From NCBI RefSeq assembly GCF_947503385.1, contig NZ_CANNDO010000003.1, positions 124,001-188,000 on the forward strand: a DNA stretch of 64,000 nucleotides, read 5' to 3'. Each line of letters begins with the position of its first letter. Position 1 is the first letter of the stretch. The notes below the pieces were generated by a model. The model made no database searches. It saw nothing but the letters and a program-made list of their open reading frames with translations, and was not told where the DNA came from. Positions 27,684-36,703 of this stretch are shown here, piece after piece. This DNA is from an uncultured Tateyamaria sp. (GTDB lineage Bacteria; Pseudomonadota; Alphaproteobacteria; Rhodobacterales; Rhodobacteraceae). The position numbers were made by a program, and so were the translations under genes.

Positions 27684-28331
27684 TCAGGGCAGTCGGGTGA
27701 ATGTTGCGGTGCCAATGGGCGCGAGGCCCTCCGGGGTCAGGAATGCAGGGTGGCTCAGCAACCGCACCGACTGGCGCGGCTGCGTGTCTGCGTTTGGCCC
27801 CATGAAGGCCGGGCCACTGTCAGCCCCCGCATCCCACACCCACAAGGGCACCGTCACGGAGGCCAGCCAACCCGCATCATCCATCAGCGGTACCGCGCTT
27901 GCGCCCGAAAACCAGTCCGGACTTGGTGCCAACATGGTCGCAAAGGACACAAAACGGAACCTATCCGTGACCTCCACTTCTACACTGAATGTGCCAACGC
28001 CCGCATCCAGCCCCGGCACAACCAATTGCGCACCCACGCGCCCCCGACGGCGGGCTTCGGCCAGTTCGGCTTCCAGCACGCCGACACGCCCGTTTGTCGC
28101 GACCAAGGCCAGCCCGCTCGACGCTGTGTCCCCATCAGCAAAAAGCGTGTAACGCGACGAATGCGCAAACGCGATCAACCGCGACCAGTGTTTGTCCGCC
28201 GGATGCCCATCCTGCACAGACCCGTCCCAGTTCAATGCAATCTCAACGCGGTAGCGCGCCGTCTCATCGGCCAGCGCGCCCGTGACCGCACAACAACTGG
28301 CCAACACCCAAGCGATAAGACGCCTAGTCAC
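27684..28331 (-). CDS. Spondin-domain exported protein
   Basis: A 215-residue protein with a signal peptide (MTRRLIAWVLASCCAVTGALA). The rest resembles bacterial Spondin_N proteins: RYRVEIALNWDGSVQ, PADKHWSRLIAFAHSSRYTLF and DRFRFVSFATMLAPSPDWFSG, the last being the most diagnostic. The role of these bacterial proteins is unknown; they are exported, perhaps surface-attached. The start is a GTG at 28331 that overlaps the end of the upstream FAD dehydrogenase gene by 8 bases, so translation is likely coupled. Confidence 0.8.
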   Translation of the reverse strand: MTRRLIAWVLASCCAVTGALADETARYRVEIALNWDGSVQDGHPADKHWSRLIAFAHSSRYTLFADGDTASSGLALVATNGRVGVLEAELAEARRRGRVGAQLVVPGLDAGVGTFSVEVEVTDRFRFVSFATMLAPSPDWFSGASAVPLMDDAGWLASVTVPLWVWDAGADSGPAFMGPNADTQPRQSVRLLSHPAFLTPEGLAPIGTATFTRLP

Positions 28332-29736
28332 GGCGCGGGCCGAAAATCTTGCCGGGGTTCATGATCCCCTGCGGGTCCAGCGCGCCCTTGATGGCGGACA
28401 TGAATTCTGTTGTGGCCCCCAGTTCCTTGACCAGATAGGGCATCTTGCCCTGTCCGATCCCGTGTTCGCCGGTGCAGGTGCCATCCATCCGGATCGCCTC
28501 GTCGGCGAGAAAGGCGGTGAACGTTTCGGCGCGTTCGATTTCACTGGCATCTTCCATGTCGATCAGAACGAGGCTGTGGAAATTCCCATCGCCCACATGG
28601 CCGACAATCGGGGCCAGCAGGCCCAGTTCCGCCGCCTTGTCCTGCGCCCCTGTCACCGCCTCGGCCAGCCGTGAGATGGGCACGCACACATCCGTCGAAA
28701 TGCCTTGCGCACCGGGCCGCAATTGCAGCGTCGCCCAGTACAGATCGTGCCGCGCCTTCCACAGCCTGTTGCGCTCCTCCGCCGTGGCGGTGGTTGCGAA
28801 ATCGGTGCCGCCCACATCCTCTGCAATGGACCCGAACATCTCCGCCTGTTCAATCACACCCCGGTCGGATCCGTGGAATTCCAGCAGCAACAGCGGCGTT
28901 TCGGGCAGGTCGAGCTTGGCATAGGCGTTGGCGGCCTTCACGTTCAGTTCGTCCATCAGTTCGATCCGCGCCACCGGAATCCCGTACTGAATCGTCGTCA
29001 TCACCGCCCGACAGGCCGCATCAATCGACGGAAAGGACATCCGCGCCGCCGAAATAGCCTCCGGTATGCCTTGCAGCTTCAGCGTGATTTCAGTGATCAG
29101 GCCCAGTGTGCCTTCTGAGCCCACCAGCAACCGGGTCATGTCATATCCGGCAGAGGTCTTTTTGGCTCTTTGCGCAGTGCGGATCACGCGGCCATCAGCC
29201 ATGACGGCCTCTAGGCTCAGCACATTGTCCTTCATCGTTCCGTAGCGCACCGCATTGGTGCCCGATGCCCGCGTCGCCGCCATCCCTCCGAGTGACGCAT
29301 TGGCGCCGGGATCAATCGGAAAAAACAGCCCTCGGTCCCGTAAATGGGTGTTCAGATCCTCTCGCGTCACACCCGGCTGAACTACACAGTCGAGGTCTTC
29401 GGCATGAACGGCCAGTATTTTGTCCATCCGGCTCATATCGACCGAAATGCCGCCCGCGGGGGCATTCACATGCCCCTCAAGCGAGGTGCCCGTACCAAAA
29501 GGGATGATCGGCACCTTGTGTGTGGCACAGATCTTCACGATCTCTGACACGTCTTGGGTCGACGCCGGAAAGACCACCGCATCCGGTGCCTGCGCTCTGA
29601 TCCATGTGGTTGTGTGGGCGTGTTGGTCCCGAATGGCCTGCCCGGTCTGAAACTGATCGCCAAAACGCTGTTTCAAAACACCCAGCGCAGTGGCAATGCC
29701 CGCTTCATTGCGTGGCAGATCAATGGCTTGTGCCAT
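28324..29736 (-). CDS. FAD-binding D-lactate/glycolate-type dehydrogenase
   Basis: A 470-residue flavoprotein of the GlcD/Dld class that oxidises a D-2-hydroxy acid and passes electrons to the respiratory chain. FAD-binding PCMH domain: VVFPASTQDVSEIVKICA, VPIIPFGTGTSLEGHV, PIDPGANASLGGMAATRASG; C-terminal FAD-oxidase domain: IVGHVGDGNFHSLVL and GTCTGEHGIGQGKMPYL. No glcE/glcF gene follows, so a cytochrome-linked D-lactate dehydrogenase is more likely than glycolate oxidase. It lies 27 bases after ggt. Confidence 0.88.
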   Translation of the reverse strand: MAQAIDLPRNEAGIATALGVLKQRFGDQFQTGQAIRDQHAHTTTWIRAQAPDAVVFPASTQDVSEIVKICATHKVPIIPFGTGTSLEGHVNAPAGGISVDMSRMDKILAVHAEDLDCVVQPGVTREDLNTHLRDRGLFFPIDPGANASLGGMAATRASGTNAVRYGTMKDNVLSLEAVMADGRVIRTAQRAKKTSAGYDMTRLLVGSEGTLGLITEITLKLQGIPEAISAARMSFPSIDAACRAVMTTIQYGIPVARIELMDELNVKAANAYAKLDLPETPLLLLEFHGSDRGVIEQAEMFGSIAEDVGGTDFATTATAEERNRLWKARHDLYWATLQLRPGAQGISTDVCVPISRLAEAVTGAQDKAAELGLLAPIVGHVGDGNFHSLVLIDMEDASEIERAETFTAFLADEAIRMDGTCTGEHGIGQGKMPYLVKELGATTEFMSAIKGALDPQGIMNPGKIFGPRRD

Positions 29737-29763
29737 GCATGTCCTCCCTCATGGCGTCAGGGC

Positions 29764-31545
29764 TCAATCGCCCAGCGCAATCCCCTCGCGACGCGGATCG
29801 GCCCCGCCTTGCAGACCGTCACCAATGGCGATGGCGTGCAGGCCCGAAGTCAGATCGCGCATGTTCACCTCGTATCCCATGGCCTCAAGCGCCGGGGCAA
29901 GCTCTGTTGCCGTCGTGCCGGCCTCCACGTCATACGTGCCAAACCGGTTCACAGCATGAGGCAGATCGACAGCCTGTTGCACATCCATCCCCCAATCCAG
30001 ATGCGCAATGATCGTTTTGGCGGTGTAGCCAATGATGCGGCTGCCGCCGGGCGAGCCCACGGCCAGCACCGGTGCGCCGTCTTTCATAACGATGGTCGGC
30101 GACATGGACGACCGCGGGCGTTTGCCCGGTGCCAGCGCATTCGCAATCGGCACGCCGTCGCTCTGGGTGCGAAAGCTGAAATCCGTCAACTCGTTGTTCA
30201 GCAGGAACCCGTTGGTCATCAGGCGTGAGCCAAACGCGTTCTCGATGGTTGTCGTCATCGACGCCACATTGCCAAAACTGTCGACGATGGAGATATGCGA
30301 GGTCGAAGGCAGCTCAATGCTTTCATCATCCGCCCAGTTCAGCGCATGATCGAAAGCCGGCGCTCCCGGTGACACCTCTGCCAGTGCGGCGTCACCGGAC
30401 AGCAGTCCGGCACGTTCGGCAAGATAGGCCGGGTCTACCAACCCCGCCGTCGGCATGGGCACAAAGTCGCTGTCGGCCATGTACCGCCCCCGGTCCGCAA
30501 AGGCCAACCGCGAGGCATCCCCGATCAACCGCCAGCTTTCGGGATTTTCGGCCCCCAGTGCGGCGAGGTCGTAGCTGTCCAACATGCCCAGTATCTGACC
30601 GACGGTCAGCGCCCCTGAGGACGGAGGGCCCATGCCACAGACATCATGGCCACGATAGGCGGCGCAGACCGGTGCCCGCTCTTTGACCCGGTAAACTGCC
30701 AGATCAAGTTCAGACAGCACGCCGGGATTGCCGTCGGCGCCCGCGACGGTTGCCACGATATCCGCAGCAATCTGTCCAGTGTAAAACGCGTCCGTCCCGC
30801 TTGCGGCAATGGCCCGCAATGTCTGCGCATAGGCTGTGTTGGTCAGCGTGTCGCCCACCTGCAACGGCGTGCCGCCAGGCAGGAAATAGGCCGAGGTATC
30901 GGCAAAGCGTGACAGGCGTTCGGCGTCACGCTCCACCAACCCGGCAAGGCGCGGCGACACGGCAAAGCCACCATCCGCCAGATCAATTGCATCATCGAAC
31001 AGCCCCGCCCATGGCTGATTGCCCCAGCGTTCATGCAACGCCTCAAGCAGCGCAGGTGTACCGGGGGTCCCGACAGACCGCCCACCCACGACCGCATCAA
31101 AGAATTTCAGAGGTTCGCCCGCGTCGTCCTGAAACAACCGCGGCGTGGCCGCCAACGGCGCTGTTTCGCGCCCGTCCAGCGTCGTCAATGCGCCGCGCGC
31201 AGCATCATACCAAACCAGAAACGCACCCCCGCCCAGGCCCGAGGACTGCGGTTCCACCAGACCCAGCACCGCCTGCACAGCCACCATCGCGTCTGCGGCA
31301 GTCCCGCCTTCGGCCAGCACATCGACCCCCGCCTGAACAGCCAGCGGGTTCGCCGCCACGACCATGTAGCTTTGGGCGGATACCGGCGTGCCTGCGTCTT
31401 TCGCAGCTTGCGCGGCGGCCGCCGCCTCCGACAACACGGCCGCCGAACCGGAGGTGCTGCCCTCGGGCTGCACGGCATCTGCCGTCTCCTGCGCAATCGC
31501 GGCATTGGCAATCAGGGTGAGGGCAACAGTCAGGCAAAAGCGCAT
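29764..31545 (-). CDS. ggt: Gamma-glutamyltransferase
   Basis: Periplasmic enzyme that splits glutathione and other gamma-glutamyl compounds. The 593-residue precursor has a signal peptide (cleavage after AIA, residue 18) and matures by self-cleavage before the nucleophile Thr415 in LPSTSHISIVD. Other family elements are EGGTAADAMVAVQAVLGLVE, GRETAP, GPPSSGALT, the oxyanion area NNELTDFS and PRSSMSPTIV with GSPGGSRII. The long Ala-rich spacer after the signal peptide is unusual but harmless. AAGGAGG precedes the ATG. It lies 70 bases after the hydroxyacid dehydrogenase on the same strand. Confidence 0.94.
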   Translation of the reverse strand: MRFCLTVALTLIANAAIAQETADAVQPEGSTSGSAAVLSEAAAAAQAAKDAGTPVSAQSYMVVAANPLAVQAGVDVLAEGGTAADAMVAVQAVLGLVEPQSSGLGGGAFLVWYDAARGALTTLDGRETAPLAATPRLFQDDAGEPLKFFDAVVGGRSVGTPGTPALLEALHERWGNQPWAGLFDDAIDLADGGFAVSPRLAGLVERDAERLSRFADTSAYFLPGGTPLQVGDTLTNTAYAQTLRAIAASGTDAFYTGQIAADIVATVAGADGNPGVLSELDLAVYRVKERAPVCAAYRGHDVCGMGPPSSGALTVGQILGMLDSYDLAALGAENPESWRLIGDASRLAFADRGRYMADSDFVPMPTAGLVDPAYLAERAGLLSGDAALAEVSPGAPAFDHALNWADDESIELPSTSHISIVDSFGNVASMTTTIENAFGSRLMTNGFLLNNELTDFSFRTQSDGVPIANALAPGKRPRSSMSPTIVMKDGAPVLAVGSPGGSRIIGYTAKTIIAHLDWGMDVQQAVDLPHAVNRFGTYDVEAGTTATELAPALEAMGYEVNMRDLTSGLHAIAIGDGLQGGADPRREGIALGD

Positions 31546-31615
31546 GGGGTCCTCCTTGGGCGCAAAAGAATTTTACAAAAATTCCTGATCGGAAAACGCA
31601 CCGTTGTCCGATCCG

Positions 31616-32602
31616 TCACAGCATTGAGGGCACCACCTGATCCGGTGGGCGGTGGCCGTCATCGAACGTTTTGATGTTGATGATGACCTTTTCGCCCATT
31701 TCGATCCGGCTTTCCCGGGTGGCGGACCCCATATGCGGCAACAGTACCACGTTCTTCAGTTCGCGCAGGCGGGGATTCGCCTCCCGTCCCTGCTCGTACA
31801 CATCCAGCCCGGCACCGGCGATTTCACCTGCACGCAACATCCGCGTCAGGGCGTTTTCGTCGATCACCTCCCCGCGTGACGTGTTCACGATCACCGCGTC
31901 CGGTTTCATCAGTTTCAGACGCCGCGCGTTCATCAGGTGGAACGTGGACGGCGTATGCGGGCAGTTCACGCTGACCACATCCATGCGGCTCACCATCTGG
32001 TCGAGGCTTTCCCAATAGGTCGCATCCAGCGCGGCCTCGGTTTCGGGGCGCAGGCGCTTGCGGTTGTGGTAATGCACCTGCATCCCGAACGCCGCCGCCC
32101 GGCGCGCCACCGCCTGTCCAATCCGGCCCATGCCAAGGATGCCCAGCCTGCGCCCCGCAACCCGCCCCCCGAGGAACGCGGTGGGTGCCCAGCCGGACCA
32201 GTCATCGCCCTGCATGGCCGCAAGCCCTTCGGGGATGCGGCGCGTCACGGCGAGGATCAGCGCCATGGTCATATCCGCGGTGTCATCCGTCAGCACGCCG
32301 GGCGTGTTGGACACCAGAATGCCGCGCTGCCGCGCGGTGGCCACGTCGATATTGTCGACCCCTGCACCGTAATTGGCGATCAGTTTCAGGCGGTCCCCCG
32401 CCTGTCCGATCATCGCGGCATCCACAGTGTCGGTGATCGTCGGCACCAGCACATCCGCCGTCTTCATCGCTTCCACAATGTCGTTGCGCGACATCGGCGC
32501 ATCGTCTTCGCGCAACCGCACGTCGAACAGCTCGCTCAGCCGCGTCTCAACTTCATCCGGCAACCGTCGCGTAACGACAACACTCAGACGTTCCTTTGGC
32601 AT
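31616..32602 (-). CDS. D-isomer-specific 2-hydroxyacid dehydrogenase
   Basis: A 328-residue NAD(P)-dependent enzyme that reduces 2-oxo acids such as glyoxylate or hydroxypyruvate. NAD-binding: GRRLGILGMGRIGQAVARRA; catalytic Arg in VIVNTSRGEVIDENAL, Glu in the following segment, and catalytic His in VVLLPHMGSAT. The ATG at 32602 with GGGAGG upstream gives MPKERLSVVVTRRLP; the frame is open further up but inside the promoter region. It heads a minus-strand set with ggt, an FAD hydroxyacid dehydrogenase and the spondin-like gene. Confidence 0.9.
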   Translation of the reverse strand: MPKERLSVVVTRRLPDEVETRLSELFDVRLREDDAPMSRNDIVEAMKTADVLVPTITDTVDAAMIGQAGDRLKLIANYGAGVDNIDVATARQRGILVSNTPGVLTDDTADMTMALILAVTRRIPEGLAAMQGDDWSGWAPTAFLGGRVAGRRLGILGMGRIGQAVARRAAAFGMQVHYHNRKRLRPETEAALDATYWESLDQMVSRMDVVSVNCPHTPSTFHLMNARRLKLMKPDAVIVNTSRGEVIDENALTRMLRAGEIAGAGLDVYEQGREANPRLRELKNVVLLPHMGSATRESRIEMGEKVIINIKTFDDGHRPPDQVVPSML

Positions 32603-32700
32603 CGACGCCCTCCCCGCGCTTGGCCTCACGGCCCATGACTGGCATGGTGGCGGATGTGAGCACGAGGCACAAGAACCTCGGCCGCATCAAGAGGCGAGAG

Positions 32701-33219
32701 ATGAGTAGGCCCGTCACCATGTGGGGATATTTGTGCAGGCTGTGCCTGTGTCTGACCGTGATGCTTGTCGCGCTGCCTGCTGCGGCGCGCGATACCGGCC
32801 CTGTGACCAATCTGCCCCTGCCCCGTTACGTGTCGCTCAAGGCTGCCGAAGGCAATGTGCGTCGAGGCCCCTCGCTCACCCACCGGATTGACTGGGTGTT
32901 CCAGCGCCGGGACATGCCCCTGCGGATTACCGCCGAACATGGCCATTGGCGCCGGGTCGAAGACCGTGACGGCATGGGGGGCTGGGTACATTATTCTTTG
33001 TTGTCGGGCAGCCGCACTGTTTTGGTCGAACAAGACATGCTGACCCTGCGCACCCGCCCCGACACCAACGCGCCCGTAACCGCAGCGCTTGAGGCAGGCG
33101 TGATCGCGCGTCTTGGAAAATGCGGGCCGGAATGGTGCCGCGTTTCCTCGGGCGGATATCGCGGCTGGGCCCCCAAGGCACGCCTGTGGGGTGTGGCCAT
33201 TGATGAATTGCGCAACTGA
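32701..33219 (+). CDS. Exported SH3-domain protein
   Basis: A 172-residue protein with a signal peptide (hydrophobic CRLCLCLTVMLVALPAAA). Two tandem SH3-like units follow: LPRYVSLKAAEGNVRRGPSL...GGWVHYSLLSG and a second with DMLTLRTRPDTNAPVTAALE and GYRGWAPKARLWGV. The LKAAEGNVRRGPS segment is typical of bacterial SH3_4 proteins, which bind cell-wall or other ligands. It is divergent from the hydroxyacid dehydrogenase gene. An ATG six codons downstream is an alternative start. Confidence 0.83.
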   Translation: MSRPVTMWGYLCRLCLCLTVMLVALPAAARDTGPVTNLPLPRYVSLKAAEGNVRRGPSLTHRIDWVFQRRDMPLRITAEHGHWRRVEDRDGMGGWVHYSLLSGSRTVLVEQDMLTLRTRPDTNAPVTAALEAGVIARLGKCGPEWCRVSSGGYRGWAPKARLWGVAIDELRN

Positions 33220-33300
33220 TCCGGTCACAACGGCCTTTCATCTGCGCGCCTCTGCGCTAATCTGACCCGCAACCCGGATTCCAAAGAAAAGCCTATTGCC

Positions 33301-34293
33301 GTGCACGCCATTACCTATTCGCGCTTTGGCGCTCCTGCTGACGTCCTTGCGCTGACAGACTTGCCCACACCAGACCCTGCACCGGGTGAAGTGCTGGTCG
33401 AAATCAGCCATTCCGGGGTCAATCCCTCTGATATCAAGGCGCGCGCGGGTGCGCGCCCGGGCGTGACCAAGCCACCCTTTGACCTGATCGTGCCGCACAG
33501 CGACGGTGCTGGCAGGGTCGTCGCCGTGGGCGATGGCGTGCCACAAGACCGGATCGGCCAGTCTGTCTGGATCTGGAACGGGCAGTGGCAACGCCCCTTT
33601 GGCACCGCCGCCACGCATATCTGCCTGCCCGAAGTGCAAGCCGTCCCCCTGCCCGACGGTGTGTCCGCAACGGTGGGCGCAACGCTTGGCATCCCCGGCC
33701 TGACCGCAGCGCACGCCGTGTTCGGAGGCGGCGACGTCGCGGGCAAAACCCTGTTGATCCAAGGCGGCTCTGGGACGGTTGGCCACCTTGCCGTGCAACT
33801 GGCGCGCTGGGGCGGCGCACAGGTGATTGCAACGGCGCGCGGGGCCGGGCTTGACCGCTGCACCCGTGCCGGTGCGCATCATGTGGTCGACTTTGACAGC
33901 GACGAACTTGCCCAAAAGGTGCTGGCCGCCAATGGCGACGCGCCTGTGGACCGGATTGTCGAGGTGGAATACGGCCTGAACGCGGCCACGGATGCCGAGG
34001 TGATCGCACCCAACGGCACCATCTGTGCCTATGGCTCTGCGCGGGACATGACCCCCACGATCCCCTTTGGTCCAATGCTGTTCAAGGCGGCCAAGCTGGA
34101 CATCATCCTAATCTATATCCTGCCACCACAACAGCGCGCCACCGCGATATCCAAGCTGCACGATGCCCTGTCAGATAGCGCGCTGGACAGCCCCGTGGCG
34201 CAAATCTTTGCCCTCGCGGACTGCCACAGCGCCCATGACGCGGTTGCCCGTGGTGCGCGTGACGGTGCCATCCTGCTGGAGGTCGCGACATGA
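33301..34293 (+). CDS. Zinc-free NADPH:quinone reductase (MDR family)
   Basis: A 330-residue medium-chain reductase. The GroES-like N-terminus (HAITYSRFGAPADVLALTDL, SHSGVNPSDIKARAG) lacks the zinc-binding cysteines, and LIQGGSGTVGHLAVQLARW is the NADPH-binding loop, both pointing to the quinone reductase/zeta-crystallin group. The start is a GTG at 33301. The last four bases overlap the ATG of the MscS gene. Substrate unknown. Confidence 0.88.
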   Translation: MHAITYSRFGAPADVLALTDLPTPDPAPGEVLVEISHSGVNPSDIKARAGARPGVTKPPFDLIVPHSDGAGRVVAVGDGVPQDRIGQSVWIWNGQWQRPFGTAATHICLPEVQAVPLPDGVSATVGATLGIPGLTAAHAVFGGGDVAGKTLLIQGGSGTVGHLAVQLARWGGAQVIATARGAGLDRCTRAGAHHVVDFDSDELAQKVLAANGDAPVDRIVEVEYGLNAATDAEVIAPNGTICAYGSARDMTPTIPFGPMLFKAAKLDIILIYILPPQQRATAISKLHDALSDSALDSPVAQIFALADCHSAHDAVARGARDGAILLEVAT

Positions 34294-35609
34294 TCCGCGC
34301 GTTTTGCCTTGTCCTGTTTCTGTGTCTGCCGCTCGGCCTCGCGGCACAGACTGCCGATCAACCCAGCGGCACCATCGCAGTCGAAGACAGCGCCACCCAA
34401 GACGCCGCCATTGCCGTGCGCATACGCGACATCCTTGGCGAGCTGGAAGGCTACGAAGAGGTCACTGTGACCGTCTCTTCGGGTATTGTGACCCTGCGCG
34501 GCACAACCGTGGACGCCGCCACCGCCGAACGCCTCAACGAACTGGTTGGCAGGGTCGCAGGCGTTGTCGCCATCGAAAACGAAGTGGCAGAGACAACGGA
34601 CGTGGTCGCCCGACTGAACCCTGCCGTGGATCGCTTTATGGCGCGGATGCAGCAGATGGTGGCCCTGTTGCCGCTGGCCACTGTGGCCCTGCTTGCCTTC
34701 GTGCTCGTGACTGCTTTGGGTGTGGTGATCGCGCGCCTGCGTTATCCGTGGGACAGGATCGCGCCCAACGCATTTATCGCGGACATCTACCGGCAGGTCA
34801 TTCGCATCCTGTTTCTTGTGGGTGGCGTGGTCATTGCCCTTGATATCCTTGGCGCGACAGCGCTTTTGGGGACAATCCTCGGCGCTGCCGGTATTGTGGG
34901 TCTGGCCATTGGTTTTGCCGTCCGCGACACCGTCGAGAACTTTATCGCCTCAATCATGCTGTCGATCCGCCAGCCGTTCCGCCCCAATGACACCATCGAA
35001 ATCGAAGGCGACATTGGCAAAGTCATCCGCCTGACGTCCCGCGCCACCATCCTGCTCAGCTTTGATGGCAACCACATCCGCATCCCCAACGCCACCGTCT
35101 TCAAAAGCCGAATCGTCAACTACACCCGCAATGATGAACGCCGGTTCCTGATTGATCTGGGCGTGGCCTACGACACCGATCTGGCCCGTGCGCAGGCGCT
35201 GGCGCTGGACACCGTGCGCGCCCTGCCCTTTGTGCTGGATGCGCCCGAACCCTCCGTCTGGATCGAAGAGTTGGGCGACAGCGCCGTCATCATCAAGGTC
35301 GCCGCATGGATCGCGCAACACGAGACTTCGTTCCTCAAAGCGCGCAGCGAGGCGTGGCGACTGTGCATTGCCGCCTTTGACGCCGAAGGCATCGTAATGC
35401 CGGAAACCACCCTGCGCGTCTTGGGTGTGGGTGAGGTGGACGCCGACGCCCCAGCGCCAAAACCAGCCGCCCCAGCCCCTGTGCCAGAGGTCGCAGCACA
35501 GGACGTCCAAGCCACGGACGAGGCGGCGTTGGAGGCCATCGTGAACCAAGAACGCGAGGACGGCGCAAACGAAGATTTGCTCAACCGCGAGACCTTAAGA
35601 GAAGAATAA
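34290..35609 (+). CDS. BON-domain mechanosensitive channel (MscS family)
   Basis: A 439-residue inner-membrane protein that probably opens on hypo-osmotic stress. After a signal-like segment (residues 1-19) comes a periplasmic BON domain (about 28-105: AIAVRIRDILGELEGYEEV...GIVTLRGTTVDAATAERL), then transmembrane segments near 123-147 and 170-215, the pore-lining helix with GAAGIVGLAIGFAVRDTVEN, and the MscS beta domain (RPNDTIEIEGDIGKVIRLT, IRIPNATVFKSRIVNYT). A Pro/Ala/Glu-rich tail ends the protein. Translation is coupled to the quinone reductase gene. Confidence 0.9.
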   Translation: MIRAFCLVLFLCLPLGLAAQTADQPSGTIAVEDSATQDAAIAVRIRDILGELEGYEEVTVTVSSGIVTLRGTTVDAATAERLNELVGRVAGVVAIENEVAETTDVVARLNPAVDRFMARMQQMVALLPLATVALLAFVLVTALGVVIARLRYPWDRIAPNAFIADIYRQVIRILFLVGGVVIALDILGATALLGTILGAAGIVGLAIGFAVRDTVENFIASIMLSIRQPFRPNDTIEIEGDIGKVIRLTSRATILLSFDGNHIRIPNATVFKSRIVNYTRNDERRFLIDLGVAYDTDLARAQALALDTVRALPFVLDAPEPSVWIEELGDSAVIIKVAAWIAQHETSFLKARSEAWRLCIAAFDAEGIVMPETTLRVLGVGEVDADAPAPKPAAPAPVPEVAAQDVQATDEAALEAIVNQEREDGANEDLLNRETLREE

Positions 35610-35681
35610 ATCTCAGCCTGAATTTTTCGAAAGATCAGGGCTTGAACACGATCAAAACGCGGCGTATCAACCGGCGCACGT

Positions 35682-35757
35682 TGGGATGTAGATCAATTGG
35701 TAGATCAACTGTTTTTGGTACAGTAGGTTGTAGGTTCGAGTCCTACCATCCCAGCCA
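35682..35757 (+). tRNA. tRNA-Gln (anticodon UUG)
   Basis: The cloverleaf closes completely: acceptor TGGGATG/CATCCCA (35682-35688 with 35747-35753), D arm GATC/GATC, anticodon stem ACTGT/ACAGT with loop TTTTGGT (anticodon TTG at positions 34-36), variable loop AGGTT, T arm GTAGG-TTCGAGT-CCTAC, discriminator G and encoded CCA. The GTTTTTGGTAC block is typical of tRNA-Gln. Confidence 0.97.
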
Positions 35758-36022
35758 CTTCTCTACATCCGTCTTGGACAGTCTTGTGCACCCTGCACCA
35801 GCACCGCCCGCTGTTTGAACTGCGTGCAAAACGGAATGAACGCTGCGCCGCGACACCTAACCACCAAGCAGACACGATGCACCACGTGCGAAACGCCAAT
35901 CAGGCTGTTGCCGCGTCCCAAGCCGTGTCGAAGCGCGCTTTGCTGTTGCCACCACACCCAACCCCTAAAAGTTTTCAGAACGCACGCTTGTCAGGCGGAA
36001 ATTTTGCAGACATGCTCAAGAT

Positions 36023-36406
36023 GTGAGCAGAATAAAAACACTATCTTTCGCAGGCATCATCACAGCCTCAATGGCCACCCCAACGCTGGCCAGTCCTGAT
36101 CTTGTGCAAACCTTTGCCGGGTGCGCCGGGCGCATGTCAGCACAGATGGAACACGCATGGTTGGTGAATGACCCCGCCGCCCCCGACTACGAAGGGCAGC
36201 GGCTGACCTTTCTCACGCTGCTCGACGCGACATTGGCCCAAGGACAGGAACGTGACGCCTTGCACCACCGGATCGAATCCAAGCTGGCCCATGCCTCTCT
36301 TTTGACAATCGCCACCTTCAGCGACCGCCCCGACCGGGCCAAACAGGCGCGTATGCGGGCAAAATGGCACCTCATGTCCTGCACCGAGATGCTGCTGGAC
36401 AGCTGA
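36023..36406 (+). CDS. Small exported hypothetical protein
   Basis: A 127-residue protein with a probable signal peptide (SRIKTLSFAGIITASMATPTLA, cleavage after ALA). The mature part is helical, with two cysteines (AGCAGRM and SCTEML) that may pair. I do not recognise it. The start is a GTG at 36023. It stands between tRNA-Gln and urtA without an operon partner; the 265 bases upstream hold no other feature I can see. Confidence 0.6.
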   Translation: MSRIKTLSFAGIITASMATPTLASPDLVQTFAGCAGRMSAQMEHAWLVNDPAAPDYEGQRLTFLTLLDATLAQGQERDALHHRIESKLAHASLLTIATFSDRPDRAKQARMRAKWHLMSCTEMLLDS

Positions 36407-36703
36407 TCCGCCTGCATTTCGATAGCAGACCGCATAATGATTAAGCTGTTTCGGCAGATGCGCGTAATAATTGTGCGCCGCTTTTGACGTGTCGGGCCGA
36501 TTTGGCCGGAAACGACTCCTGCCTGCGCGCTTTCCCACCTACCACCTGAAGCGGGCGCCTTTGGTGTCCGGAGGAACACGTACGACGACCTGGCCTAGGA
36601 AACCGTTTGGCCGTCGCACGCCGCAATAGATTGCGTCAGAGGCATATGAGGGGTCCCGCCCCACGCTGCAAGCCCCCTGACGCGCGTAACGTGAGGAACA
36701 AAG

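Noticed and set aside
36407-36703. Guanidine (ykkC) riboswitch or sigma-54 promoter before urtA
   Set aside because: Neither the conserved ykkC strings nor a TGGCAC-N5-TTGC arrangement was found by eye.
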